Assembly: GCA_023055505.1 (NCBI GenBank)
Contig: JALIRH010000064.1
Location: forward strand, 310,001-374,000
Length of the DNA: 64,000 bases
Reading direction: 5' to 3'
Origin: Callipepla californica brunnescens
Lineage: Eukaryota > Chordata > Aves > Galliformes > Odontophoridae
Shown here: one piece after another, positions 13,021 through 23,960 of the stretch
Layout of the letters: every line of letters begins with the position of its first letter
Numbering within the stretch: position 1 is the first letter of the stretch
The notes under the pieces: generated by a model
What the model was told of the DNA's origin: nothing
Database searches by the model: none
Seen by the model: only the letters and a program-made list of their open reading frames with translations
Position numbers and translations under genes: made by a program

Positions 13021-13263
13021 ACTGCAGTGCTATGAGCTACTAGTAAATAAATATTTTTACTGCTATTAAAGCAATAAAAGACAATTTATGTACTTGTTAG
13101 GAAACAGAAATGAAAATATTTGGCAGAATCAAGCAGAGAATGTGGATTCCTATACCACCAAAGGTAATATTTTCATATACAGCCATCCTTTCCCTTTCCA
13201 AATCTCTTAGGACGCTTGCCTTTATCACAAAAACATTCATTGTCCTGTGTATAGCTAGTACAA
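13021..13263. other. Spacer between CR1 copies, nothing recognised
   Basis: AT-rich spacer between CR1 insertions of opposite orientation. I do not see the missing right part of the mariner here, so the left CR1 did not obviously split one mariner copy. Confidence 0.5.
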
Positions 13264-13500
13264 GAGAATCATAGAATTACTTGTGTTGGAAAAAGACCCT
13301 TAAGACCAACAAGGCCAACTGTCACCTAACACTACACTAGCACTGTATCATGTCCCTAAGTGACACATCCACACATCTTTTAGATAACTTGAGACTGTCT
13401 CATGTGTCCCAACACATGTCAACTTTGAAAAGAACCAACACTAAAACGTCCTTTCAGGTATTTGTAGAGAGAGATGAGTTTTTTCCATCAGCCTCCCATC
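13264..13500 (-). mobile_element. CR1 LINE fragment, minus strand (X-like)
   Basis: The plus strand starts GAATCATAGAATTACTTGTG, which is the reverse complement of a CR1 3' tail. It continues CTGTCACCTAACACTAC and AAGTGACACATCCACACATC, typical of the CR1 subgroup with this 3' UTR (CR1-X-like in my recollection). After an internal deletion it resumes at CGTCCTTTCAGGTATTTGTA with GAGAGATGAG, then ends in an A run. It is one of only two minus-strand CR1 fragments in the window. Confidence 0.85.
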
Positions 13501-14208
13501 AGAAAAAAAAACAACAAATAATCCCTTGACAGATGCTCATGGATTCTCAAATGAAACACTTAGTTTGTATATATAGAACAAAATAAACTGTATCTTTGCT
13601 AACTGCTCAGGAAACTATAAGCAAGTGACAAAATACTTGCATATTAAGAAGGAAAGGACTGTCTTACGTCAAAGATGTAAGCAACTATGTTTAATGGTTT
13701 ATGGTGTCAAGATTTACTAACATATGTCTGTGTTTTTGCACAGCCAAAAAGAATCTAAGCACTACTTCAAAACTGTTGTGTTCCTATCTATTCTTCTATT
13801 ACTGTAAGGAAACAAGAAATAAAGATTGACATTGAACGAACCTGGTCATCTTCTTTTCTTTTATACCTTGACATATTTTACTACAGAAGGAATTCAATAG
13901 TGGACTTTGTCATATTCATACACATTTTAATATATATAATATTAATTTAATGAAAATTAAGGTTGAACACAAAATCCATAGAGCTCATCCATTTTTAAAT
14001 CAAAATTTATTGACAATTCTGCTGAAATAGATAAGATGATCCTTTTGAACTAGGGCTAATTTGGCAGGAAAAAAATAATGAAACAGTTAAACAACAAAGG
14101 AAAGGGTCAGCTGCTTGCAAGATTAAACACTAACTGATTTTTATTTTTCTTCTGGGCCTCCACAAAGGAAATTTACATCAAAGCTCTAGAATTAGGTGTC
14201 TTTAAAAG
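13501..14208. other. AT-rich DNA, no feature recognised
   Basis: There are short A runs and AT-rich text. I see no gene and no transposon end. Confidence 0.5.
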
Positions 14209-14281
14209 TCTGGGCCAAACTCATTTCACATGGAACTCCTCTGACTTAATGAGGCAATATTGGAAATAGATTTGGCCCAAA
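14209..14281. repeat. Small palindromic (MITE-like) repeat
   Basis: A 73-bp unit has inverted ends. The left arm TCTGGGCCAAACTCATTT (14209-14226) matches the reverse complement of the right arm AAATAGATTTGGCCCAAA (14264-14281) at 15 of 18 positions. The middle contains GGAACTCCTCTGACTTAATG. The layout and motifs fit the abundant short palindromic repeat of birds and reptiles, with GGCCCA-type ends and an ACTCCACTGACTTCAATGG-type core. The classification is inferred from memory, but the arms are directly visible. Confidence 0.6.
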
Positions 14282-14994
14282 GGGTTTTTAATGTTGGCCT
14301 GAACAGCCAACTGCATATAACACAGTGCCACTTTGTGGTGAGGAAAAAGTTTTCAGTATATGAGAGAAATTTGTTCAGTGATATAGATGATTTTTTGTGC
14401 TATTTGTATTTCAAATTTTCATACAACCTCATGTGATCGCTTCCAGTTACATTAAGCTCGTTATAGACACAATATTATATGCATCTTTTCATATAAAAAT
14501 ACAAAAATGTCTCCAAAAAGGAAATGAAAGAGATCCCTTGTAATTAATGTAGCATTAAGAACACTCCCTTCACATTATATCTTCAAATTATAGCCATTTT
14601 CTAAAAAGGTTAGAATGCCTGTAAAAGGCATAAATATCTTACAGCTATTTGTATTTCTTATGCTTGAGAAATGTATGTGTCACCTTACTGAAAAATCATC
14701 CTGCAAAAAGGCCTATGGTATTTCTTTTATTTAAGTACATATAGAATTATAGCTATATGACAGACACCTGTACTTAATAGCAATTTAAATGATGGCATGA
14801 AACTTGTTATCTAATGTAATGATATTCTATTCCAGGAAAGAATGAGGTAAATACTAAATGGTATTTCAGTAGACATCATAAACAGTAAGTCTATAAGGAT
14901 ACTCGGATGTCCATGTGGTCATTCATCTAGTTTCAAACACAGTCATTCTTATATTTCTAAAGGAAGAACCACCACAATTCTGTGATTGTGTGAC

Positions 14995-15180
14995 TAATTC
15001 TGGGCTCCCCAGTTCAAGAAAGACAGGCAACTACTTGGGGGATTCCAGTGGAGGGCTACAAAGATGATGACGGGCCTGGAAAGAAGAAAGATTGAGAGAC
15101 TTGAGACTGTTCAGCATGGAGAATTCTGAATGGGAATCTTATCAACAGTGAAATATCTAAAGAGCAGATGTTAAGAAATA
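14995..15180 (+). mobile_element. CR1 LINE fragment
   Basis: It shows CTGGGCTCCCCAGTTCAAGA, AAGACAGGCAACTACT, the GAGGGCTACAAAGATGATGA block, a GAGACTTGAGACTGTTCAGC box and AATATCTAAAGAGCAGATG. Both ends are truncated. It lacks the 3' tail, and sequence unrelated to CR1 separates it from the next copy at 15430. Confidence 0.88.
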
Positions 15181-15429
15181 AAACACGTACCAAGCAGTAA
15201 TTCATTCAGAACATCCCTTTCCTAAAATAAAGGAAGGTATGCCAATGATAGCTGGATGTCAGAAACCCCTTAGAACTAGTTTAAATCAGCTGTAAATAAA
15301 ACCATTCATTGTAACGTAACTGAAGCAGAGCCAATGCTAAGTATTTCATAACCAGAGTAACCTAGTGCCTCAATGTTTCATTGTCTCATCTTAATGTGGT
15401 ATACATATAGTACTCTGTTCTACTCTCAT
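15181..15429. other. Spacer, nothing recognised
   Basis: An AT-rich spacer of about 250 bases between two same-strand CR1 fragments of different subgroups. They are therefore separate insertions, and this is not one interrupted copy. Confidence 0.45.
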
Positions 15430-15975
15430 TAAACCCCAGGTAGAGTATTGCATCCAAGTTTTGGACTCCCAACACAAGAAAGATGTGGAGCTTTTGGTGA
15501 GGGTCCAGAAGAGGGCCATGAAGATGATCCAAGGGCTGGTGCACCCCTCCTGAAGGACAGGCTGAAGGAATAGGGCATGCTCAAACTGAAAAAGAGAAAG
15601 CTACAGGGAGACCTCATTGTGGCAGTCCAGTGTTTCAAGGGCGTTTATAAACATGAGGGAAATCAACTTTTTACATGGGCACACAGTGATAGGACAACAG
15701 AAAATGGTTTTAAAATAAACAAATAGAGATTTAGATTAGATGCTGGGGGAAATTCTTACTGAGAGAGTGGTGAGGTGCTGGGATAGATTCCCCAGAGTGT
15801 TTGTGGATGCCCTGTCTCTCGAGGTGCTTAAGGCCAGGTTGGATAAGGCCCTGGGTAATCTAGTAATTTACCTAGCAGCTGGCAACCCTGCCTGTGGAAG
15901 GTTGCTGTAACTTGGTAATCATCCATTCCAACCCAAGCCCTTCTATGATTCCATGATTCCATGATTATATGATAC
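15430..15975 (+). mobile_element. CR1 LINE, 5'-truncated with 3' tail
   Basis: CR1 blocks are CAAGAAAGATGTGGAGCTTT, GTCCAGAAGAGGGCCATGAA, GGGAGACCTCATTGTGGCAG, TTTATAAACATGAGGG, TACTGAGAGAGTGGTGAGG and AGGCCAGGTTGGATAAGGCC. It ends with GGCAACCCTGCCTGTGG and several 8-bp ATTCCATG-type units at about 15948-15970, a clean CR1 3' terminus. It belongs to the same 3' UTR group as 12300-13020. Short ORFs inside it on either strand are by-products. Confidence 0.92.
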
Positions 15976-17285
15976 TGGTAAAAAGAGAGGTTCCGACACA
16001 CCTCAGTTAGAAGACCTAACTCACACATAGCCTTCAACCTGGAGGAACACAATTCAAATTACTTAGATAGGAAAAGAAAAAAAGAAGAAGAAAGATTTTT
16101 AGCTCTCCTATCAGTGAACAGAATATTTAATTTTAGTTGCATAGTTAGAGAAAAACTAAAAAGTTGTCACGATACCAGGCCAGGTCATCTGAAATATCTT
16201 TAAATACTATCATAAAGCAAAACAGATAGAAGATCAAGGCTTAGCTTTCAAGTTACAATTACAAACACAAAATTAGTTCTTCTTAATTTTGTAGATACCA
16301 GGTCTGCATATAGCATTAGCCATTTTCCAGTACATTTCCATTAGTAATGTCTTTGCTGATTAGTTTTTTCTAAATTAGCATGTTTATCCATTAGCATATC
16401 AATATTGCTGCCAACCATCCTCTTAATTTTTAGTTTTCTTGTTGCAACAAAAAAATTGCCAATAAAAGCAAGCTTTACTTGAAGCCTTAATTAACTCTAG
16501 TACAATTCTTTTTTCTTTCTTTTTTTAAGCTTTCTTAATAATGATGTATAATATTGACTCAGATTACAGATTTGTTTTTCTCACTAACACCACTCACTTG
16601 CATAATAAAAAACTCATATTTTTTGGTTTGGCATAGACACAAACTGTAGTATTTTCCAGTTTGGAGATGTTCTGATGAAAGCTTTACTTAAAAAGAAGCA
16701 AGTCAGTGTCATAACAGTCAAAATTGTTATACATTATTTCTGAGATTCATTCTAAGATGCTAAAGAAGAGACCACTAGACATAAAAACAGTATGATCTCT
16801 ACTGATCTCCTTTACACTCTCTATACAATGCTTCCACATTCATCTGCATTGGTATTTCTGATACATGTCTTGTATGTGAGAGAAGAGCCTGTCCCAATTC
16901 TTCTAAAATATTTTTGTTCATATTCCTCCTTTTTTGTATCACACATAATTCTCTTCATTGTTTCGATTTGTTCAATTATTCTCATTTGAAGTCAGTCACA
17001 ACAGAATAACACTGTTTAACTGAAATATACAGAGAGATGGATTGAATATGCAGCATAGCCAGCTTCTACTGTCTACAGTTATTCAGGACAGATACTCTTG
17101 TTTGACATAATTAAATCTTGATAGTAATTATTTCTGCTGATTCCTGGTAGACTGCTGTTAAAGATATGCTTATCCACTTTCAAATACGCTATCTTATTAA
17201 ATGAAATGCATGTCAGTAACTACAAAGCTGCACTTCTTAAATTTGGGGTTTTCTAAAAGTCATTTAAAAATGAGAAGATAAAGCT
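15976..17285. other. AT-rich DNA, no gene seen
   Basis: No exon, RNA gene or transposon is recognised. Contains purine-rich microsatellite-like text at about 16070-16097. Confidence 0.5.
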
Positions 17286-17405
17286 TTTTCTCACAGATCA
17301 CATAGATCACAGAATTGTAGGGATTAGAATGGACCTCTGGAGATCATCTAGTCCAACCCCCCTGCCAAAGCAGGCTCCCTAGACCAGGTTGCACACAAAT
17401 GATCC
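17286..17405 (-). mobile_element. CR1 LINE 3' end, minus strand
   Basis: On the plus strand, ATCACAGAATTGTAGGGATT, GACCTCTGGAGATCATCTAG, TCCAACCCCCCTGCCAAAGC and a CCTAGACCAGGTTGCACA block are the reverse complement of the classic CR1 3' UTR and tail. Only about 120 bases remain, so this is a severely 5'-truncated insertion. Confidence 0.93.
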
Positions 17406-20400
17406 CCTGCGTCTGTAAACCAGGATAGCACAGACGGTGCTACACTTGATGAAAGGATGTTTGTATGAGCACAGTATAGCAGGTTGAGAACTTCTAGTTT
17501 ATTTTAACTCAGTAGGGCATTCTGTATTAAGTTACATGAAAATGCTAATTCTTACTGTTCATTGCTGTCTTCTTCAAAAATCAATGTCTCTGAGCCATTT
17601 TGGTGTAGTATTTCATATGAAATGGTTACTTGCTATTTTATTGTAACTAAGAGACGAGGAAAATTCAGATAATAGTCAATCATTAATCAATATTGAATCA
17701 CTGAATTATTGAATCATTAATGTTTCTTACTGCTCAGTAAAGTCAGCAAAATTAGACAAAAATAAATACAGAATAGAAGTTCTGAAGGAACATAGAAATT
17801 AAATACTTTCTGAGTTATTTCCAATACTCTTAAGTTGGATAACAACAGTAAGATCAGATCTGCCTAAAATATCTGAATATTATCAAAGAATATCTCTAAA
17901 CTTCTGCAGCATTCAAATCTAAGAACATAAAATATTTTCACAATACAAGTACATCTACCATGAGCAAATGTTTAAACAAAAGAACTAGGAATCTTAATGA
18001 AACACCCTCAGGAAAATGTTTAAACTTTGCCCTTAAGTTTACTTTGTTCACTAATAGGCTTCTATTTCTAGTAGTGAGTAGGAAGGATAGGTTCAATGTG
18101 TTAATAAGAAAAAAGTAATAATATTTAATTAATTCTGGCTGAACACACATGGTTTAATATACTTGGCAATATCATTCTATCACATGATATGATAATTTAA
18201 TGGAACTTTTTTATTTAAATTGCTGGCAAGTTTATGAAATTATAAAGCAAATAGGCCATGCACTTGGGTGTAATTGACTGTATAAATGTGTCTTATACTA
18301 TACTGTTGGCAAATTAGCCAGTCCCTGTCACAGAATCAATTATTATCTAGCTGTATTCTGCAAACACAATAGCAGAAATATAGCATTTATAGAAAAAAAA
18401 ACTCTAAAATTGTTTATCATACATTGTGCATCTTAAACTCAGGCAATAAACATTCATACACTGTATAATCATTTTATGATAATGCTGCTGCCAAATGAGT
18501 TCACATTTAAAGATTCCTTGTTGTTGAAGGAATTCCATAAGTGGGAGCGCTGGTTTTGTTTTTATTTATTTTTTCCTCCTCAGATCAGTGAACTGAGTAA
18601 TACATATGTCAATGACTCAAAAGATATAAGGTTTGACTACATATCTCTACTATTCAAAGCTGCTTATGGGACTTGGACATTCAGTTTCTCTTGGTAGTTT
18701 ATCTACTTCAACCCATAATGACTTCTTCAATAATCTAAGAACAGTAACAAAAATTGGAAGATGCACTATCCATGTTCTCATATCTATATCTTTTATGTAT
18801 CTCCCTGCAAATAGGCTGACAAAATTATGAACAGTATTTAACATGACTTCTCGATGGTGTAAAAATAGAAGTGAAGATGAAAACCACTTCACAAAGGAAC
18901 TCAGAATGTGTGATTCTTAAAGAATTTGTAAAAAGTGTAGCTCTGAGCAAACAACAGTGAAGAAATCTTTACCACCACAACATGAGCATTGTTCCCTATT
19001 TCCTCATCCCAGCTGAGCAAAGTCTGGGATCATAGATGTATGCACTGAATGAACTGTGCATATACAATCAGTTTGACAAGGTAGACGTAATGGTACCTCT
19101 GTTCTCTAGAGAGAAACTGAGTGCAAATGTGCAGGCAGATGGTATAGTTCTACTTATGATTGTTTTCATGTACACATATGTAGGTTTTTAGCCCATGATC
19201 TTCACTGTAGGTACAAAGAGGACGGCCTTGCCATCCAGGTGCACAGAACTTCAGCTTATGTAAACATCCCTCAACTAATGCATGTACCAAAACAGTTCAC
19301 ATATTACGGCAGACTGCATAAGCCCAACAGAACACTGACAGGTTCTTGGCAGCTGAAGCCCACGCTGCTATGACTTCAAGACTGCAGAATCTCAAATAAT
19401 ATGATTTAAAGCTTGCTTAGGAATGCCTGCATATACCTGTGAACAGATGCATTGTAGATATCCCCAGCACTCTTAATGACATGCAGAAAGCAAGTTGTTG
19501 CTCTGCAATTCTTTGAAGTATCTTTACAGCACTTATGTGGGAAAACACCACCATCCAGCTGAGAGTCATCAGAAATATTCTGTTGTTCTAGGGCTCCAAA
19601 ATCAACACTCTTGGTCTCAGCTCCATTATTTACCTAGACATTATTCTTTCCATGGAACCAAATTACCAATACCAATTTGAAAACAAATCTTACAAAAGGG
19701 AAAGTATCAACCATGTGCTTCTGTCTTAGAATTAGCCCCACTGAGGACACTCACAAATATATTGTATATATTTCTTATGAAAACCAACTGTCATCCAGCT
19801 AGTAGTCCTTTTAGAATAGTATTGTTTCCTGTGGCTTGAAAGTAAAACGTGTTCCTGCATCCTTCATTTTATAAGCTTATATAAAGGTCTTCCCTGACTT
19901 TGACTGTTCTTACATGTGATGTTCCCAAACAATCAGTTCTGAGTTCTAAGTTTCAAGCTCTCATCTAAATTCAAATCTGAAGTTTGGACAGATTACTTAC
20001 TCTGTATCATATGTTGCCATAAACATTTGACTTGCAAGTCTGAGGTAAATTCTGCCCCGAGCTTCTCAGACAATAGCTGCGGAAAAATAAAAGTTTTTGT
20101 TTTACAGAACTTCATGAAAAAAAAGTGGAAGGTTTCTGTCAGAAACAGAATTTTTCAAATCTTTTCTCAATCACGTTCTAGTTCCATATTCTTTTTAGCT
20201 CTTCTGGATTCTTCAAGGTGTAAATTTCTTATTTCTTTATATTATAATCAATTTCAGCCCTTTTACGCATCAGTAATATAATATTGGAGTCTCATGTAAA
20301 AAGAAAACAAAAAAACAGTAACAAACAACAACAACAAAATCAACAATTGCAATAGTAAGAAGTTGAATAAATATGTCCAGATTGTGGAGCAGTTAGGTCA

Positions 20401-20949
20401 CAACTTGAGTCTCAGGAAGAATGAGTAAATCACAATTACTGAAGGGTAAATTTTGACTATGTGATTCTGTACTAGGAATCCTGGAGGTAATGGCAAGACC
20501 CTGCACTTTTTTTTAGCTGTTCTGTTTTATTTGATAATGAGAATGGAAAACAGCTTACCATTGTCAATTTTGCTAAACATGGTTAGTACTTCTTACTGAA
20601 TAATTTGACAGTACAGGGTTGAAAAAACATACTGTGGGTTTATTATCAGGAAATACAAATAAGTGACATTAGAGCAGAATAGATGTATATAAATGTAGGA
20701 TCTATATTTCAGATTTTTCTTCTGGGACACAGAAATGAGTTTCATGGGAATGAATGATTTAATTAAAAATATTATTTTCAAATGGCACAGCACACAATTA
20801 CAACAACAAACACCAAAAAAAAACAAGGAGAAGAAAAAAAGAAAAATATGTTCACTGTTTCATTTAATAGAAAACAGTGAAGAAATGAAAGTAAGGACTC
20901 AATGGATTTTTCAAGGAAAAGAAAACGAAAAATGCAAAAAATAGACCAA
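17406..20949. other. Mostly AT-rich unique DNA; less AT-rich patch at 18.96-19.5 kb
   Basis: No gene is recognised. The patch at about 18960-19500 is visibly less AT-rich than its surroundings. It shows no CR1, mariner or LTR hallmark that I can name, and no convincing exon. It could be an old transposon or a conserved element. The rest is AT-rich, with A runs near 20325 and 20815-20840. Confidence 0.45.
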
Positions 20950-21205
20950 TATGCTCTTCAGAACAGCCCTTAGATCATCCTGGGTCAGATGTCCTCGCTG
21001 TGCCCCCTCTCAAACTTTTCTGCACACCCAGCCTCCACATTGGCAGGGCAGCATCAGAAGCAGAAAAGTCTTAGTGTAAGCACTGTTGAGCAACAAGCAA
21101 TATGGCCTTTTGATATCAACACTAGTTTTGTCATAAATCCATAACTAAGCTCTGTACAAGCTACAATGAAGAAAATTAGCTCTATCCCAGCTAAAATCAG
21201 GACAT
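20950..21205 (+). mobile_element. Probable endogenous-retrovirus/LTR remnant
   Basis: Recognisable blocks in order are AGATCATCCTGGGTCAGATG, CTGTGCCCCCTCTC, GGGCAGCATCAGAAGCAGAA, GTGTAAGCACTGTTGAGCAA, TATCAACACTAG and a terminal GAAGAAAATTAGCTCTATCC followed by CAGCTAAAATCAGGACA. I recall this ordered series from a very common avian ERV-related repeat whose 3' part ends GAAACCAGGACA. It is non-coding, with no gag, pol or env frame visible. Whether it is LTR or internal 3' sequence cannot be settled by eye. Confidence 0.5.
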
Positions 21206-23038
21206 AAACATAAAATACACTTTTCATAGATATGTGATCAAATTCTGAGATATAAAAATTTGTCTTCCTTTGAAAACAGGAAAAAAAAACCGAACAGACT
21301 ATATATGGGAGCATTCAACTTCAATTAGTTCATGTTGTGTTCATGTTGCAATGCTTAAACAACTGCCTATGAAATTCTGCTTTACATTTTCCTGTATTTA
21401 AATGAGTGGGAGTTTTATAAATAAAATATTTTTCAAAGAGGTGCATAAATAAATTGGTATAATTTGGTGTCATATTTAAGGTGCCCACTGCTGTTCTAGA
21501 CACGTTTACATAATTGCAAGGGCTAAAATAGTTGTAATTATTTGTCAAGATTTCTTCCATTAAGGTTGATAGTCCCTTACTTTGTATAGCTCACTCTAAG
21601 TATTTGTTTAGAAAATATTCTAAATTCTGGGGATAAAATGACTATACACAATCCAAAGTCTTCAAAAGAAAATTAGCAGACAAAAATTTACCACCCTAGA
21701 ATTCCAATCCAACATTTTGTCTAGTATTCTGAAATAATACTTCCACGCAGAATCAAAACTCTTTACATGTTCCATTTCTTCTAAAAGACCTGTGCATGAC
21801 ATGCAAGTAACTGCTTCGTGAACTGGAAAGTCTGAGCATTTATACTTTATAGAGAATCTATGATTAAAGAAAAATCCCATGACACCAGGTCATTCTTTAT
21901 TTTCACTAGTTCTTTTTACAAATTGAATTGTGATGTACATGAATACTATAATACATTCACACAGGTATCAAAAAGTAGAGTATTAAAACTTGTACAGAGA
22001 ATATGGGTTTTAGACTATTGAGGTAGAGATGTAACTCAGTCTCAGGCTCAAACATTGTATGACAATAAGTATGGTGAACACCTACACTTGTGCTTATCAA
22101 GTAAGAATTTATCTGGATATCTTAAGTGTAAATGTTTTCTGCCAAAGAAGAAAACTGAATTATTTAGCTTAGATGAATTAATATAAAGCATTACTGCAGC
22201 ACAGTTCCAATAGTGTAAGATGTTGGAAGACATACATATGAGTAAAAGATTTTATAAACTTTCTATGAGTGTTTAAAATGAGTGGGAGAAATTATTCATT
22301 CCCTATTTATGACTATTATTGTCCTATTGGCCTTATTATTATTATTATTATTATTATTGTTATTATTATGCCCTTATTATTTCCTTTTCCCCTACACGTA
22401 AGCCTCAAAATTGTCCTGTTTTTCAAAATAGAAGATAAAATTATAAAGTGATCTTTGCTGCCAAACTAGCAATGTCTTCCTGGCAAGGCCTCTGCCCAGC
22501 TGCTTGTCTTCTGCCCAGCTCCCTGTCTTCAGGGACCAAGTAGCCCCTGCAGCTCCCTGACACTCCACATGCACAGGAAAGCTTCAGGACTTCCACACAG
22601 GATTAAAAACAGTTCTTAAAAGTCTTCCAGATTAGACAGAAGATATAGCATGGATCTGCATGATTTTTCCCAGGTGAAGATAATAAGAATTTTGCAGTGT
22701 AAAATGAAAAGTCGTGTATTGCTATTGCTCCAAAGACTCTTTTTTCCATCTGTCATATACTTAGAAATAATAATGGGATCCATTATTAATGGAAAATATT
22801 TAAAAAAATAGGCACAGTGTAGACTTCCACAAAAACAAAGTTTCAACTTCCTTGTCCTTGTTTACCAGACAAAACACTATGATTTCCATACTTTCAATTC
22901 TTTCTAATATGTAATCATAAAACTGTTAAGTTCCCTGGGGCAGAAACACACTTTCATTGTATTTTGTGGAGTACCTTGTAAAACGGGACCACACTCTCAT
23001 TTGGTCTGCAGGGAGTACTGTGGCAAAATGAATAAGTA
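21206..23038. other. AT-rich DNA with one GC-richer island
   Basis: No gene is recognised. It includes a TTA microsatellite (22333-22369) and, at about 22440-22600, a GC-richer island of unknown origin. The island contains a 19-bp tandem pair, TCTGCCCAGCTGCTTGTCT (22491-22509) followed by a near-copy (22510-22528). The island has no clear exon structure. Confidence 0.5.
22333..22369 (+). repeat. TTA microsatellite
   Basis: TTA units run with one interruption (a G replacing A). Ordinary simple repeat. Confidence 0.92.
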
Positions 23039-23048
23039 ATGCTTTCAG

Positions 23049-23236
23049 AAAACACATCAACCATACAACAAGATGCATCACCTACTTCACAGAAGAAAAT
23101 TGCTAAAAATGTCAACAGGATAAACTTTCATGAGCAACTAGCAGAAGGTAACTTCAAAACAAGCAGGACAGTCCGCTTTGGAGGAAAAATGTACTCTAAA
23201 GAACTAGAAAATTGTATATATTTTTATGTGTTATAA
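23049..23236 (+). other. Candidate terminal exon or exon relic, unrecognised
   Basis: The plus-strand frame contains hydrophilic, protein-like text such as IQQDASPTSQKKIAKNV, INFHEQLAEGNFK and TVRFGGKMYSKELENC, and stops at TAA (23234-23236). A CTTTCAG acceptor-like site ends at 23048. The frame is closed upstream by a TAA near 23033, so an ATG start at 23039 or a splice entry at 23049 are the only options. An AATAAA hexamer lies at 23337-23342, followed by GT-rich sequence, which would suit a 3' end. The VRFG stretch only loosely recalls PP1-docking motifs. I do not recognise the protein, and it may be chance. Confidence 0.22.
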
Positions 23237-23471
23237 AATGTAAAACAGTTAATATTAAAAAGGAGACTTTTCTGTCTTTGTATAATCATTACTAGAATAG
23301 ATGAAAATACAAAGATTGTAAATATACATTTATCAAAATAAAATTTGGGTAAGTATGTTGTCTGTAAGCATTTCAAAATGTTCTATACATTTTATCAGTA
23401 TTTTTTAAATCATATTTAAGAAAGAAGTTACTATAAAAAAGCGGTTTGCAATATCAAGTAGTTCATCTTTG

Positions 23472-23687
23472 TCAATTTTTCCCATGTGAGTAATAAATCC
23501 TTCCTATTTGCCAACTCAGCCAACAGATATGCTTGACTGATTCAGGAGAATTGATAGCCTCTTTGTAAAAATCTATTACAGAGCAGATCAGCGTGTCCAT
23601 AGTTTCAGGGTTCTGCATCAACTCTTTATCTTCTTCTGAAATGACCTCACTTGTAAATGAATCACAAATTTCATCAGATTTTTTTCT
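23472..23687 (-). pseudogene. Decayed coding-like segment, unrecognised protein
   Basis: An open minus-strand frame of 71 codons lacks an early Met. It contains acidic, protein-like text: DEICDSFTSEVISEEDKEL, MQNPETMDTLICSVIDFYK and EAINSPESVKHICWL. A TAG bounds it upstream (23688-23690) and TGA downstream (23472-23474). Beyond these stops, other frames on the same strand also look protein-like. One is LAELANRKDLLLTWEKL downstream, and RFELLVFNTFIKEIDIELR and FRQHVVYYMGCFDI lie upstream, to about 23960. This suggests a gene relic broken by frameshifts. I cannot name the family. Chance is possible, and a protein search would decide. Confidence 0.3.
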
Positions 23688-23960
23688 CTAAATTATTAAG
23701 TAATAGCTTGCATTAGGAAACAGTGGAACTCTCCACTCCTCAGAATGACCAAACTATGATGATTCTTAGTTCAATATCAATCTCTTTTATGAAAGTATTA
23801 AATACTAGTAACTCAAACCTACCTTATATCAAAACAGCCCATGTAATAAACGACATGTTGTCTAAAACACTGAATAGTATCACAGATTACGCATGACGCA
23901 TTCATTGCCAACAAAAAGCCTTTACTGGATTAGAGTTTCAACTTGATTTCTCTTATCTTT

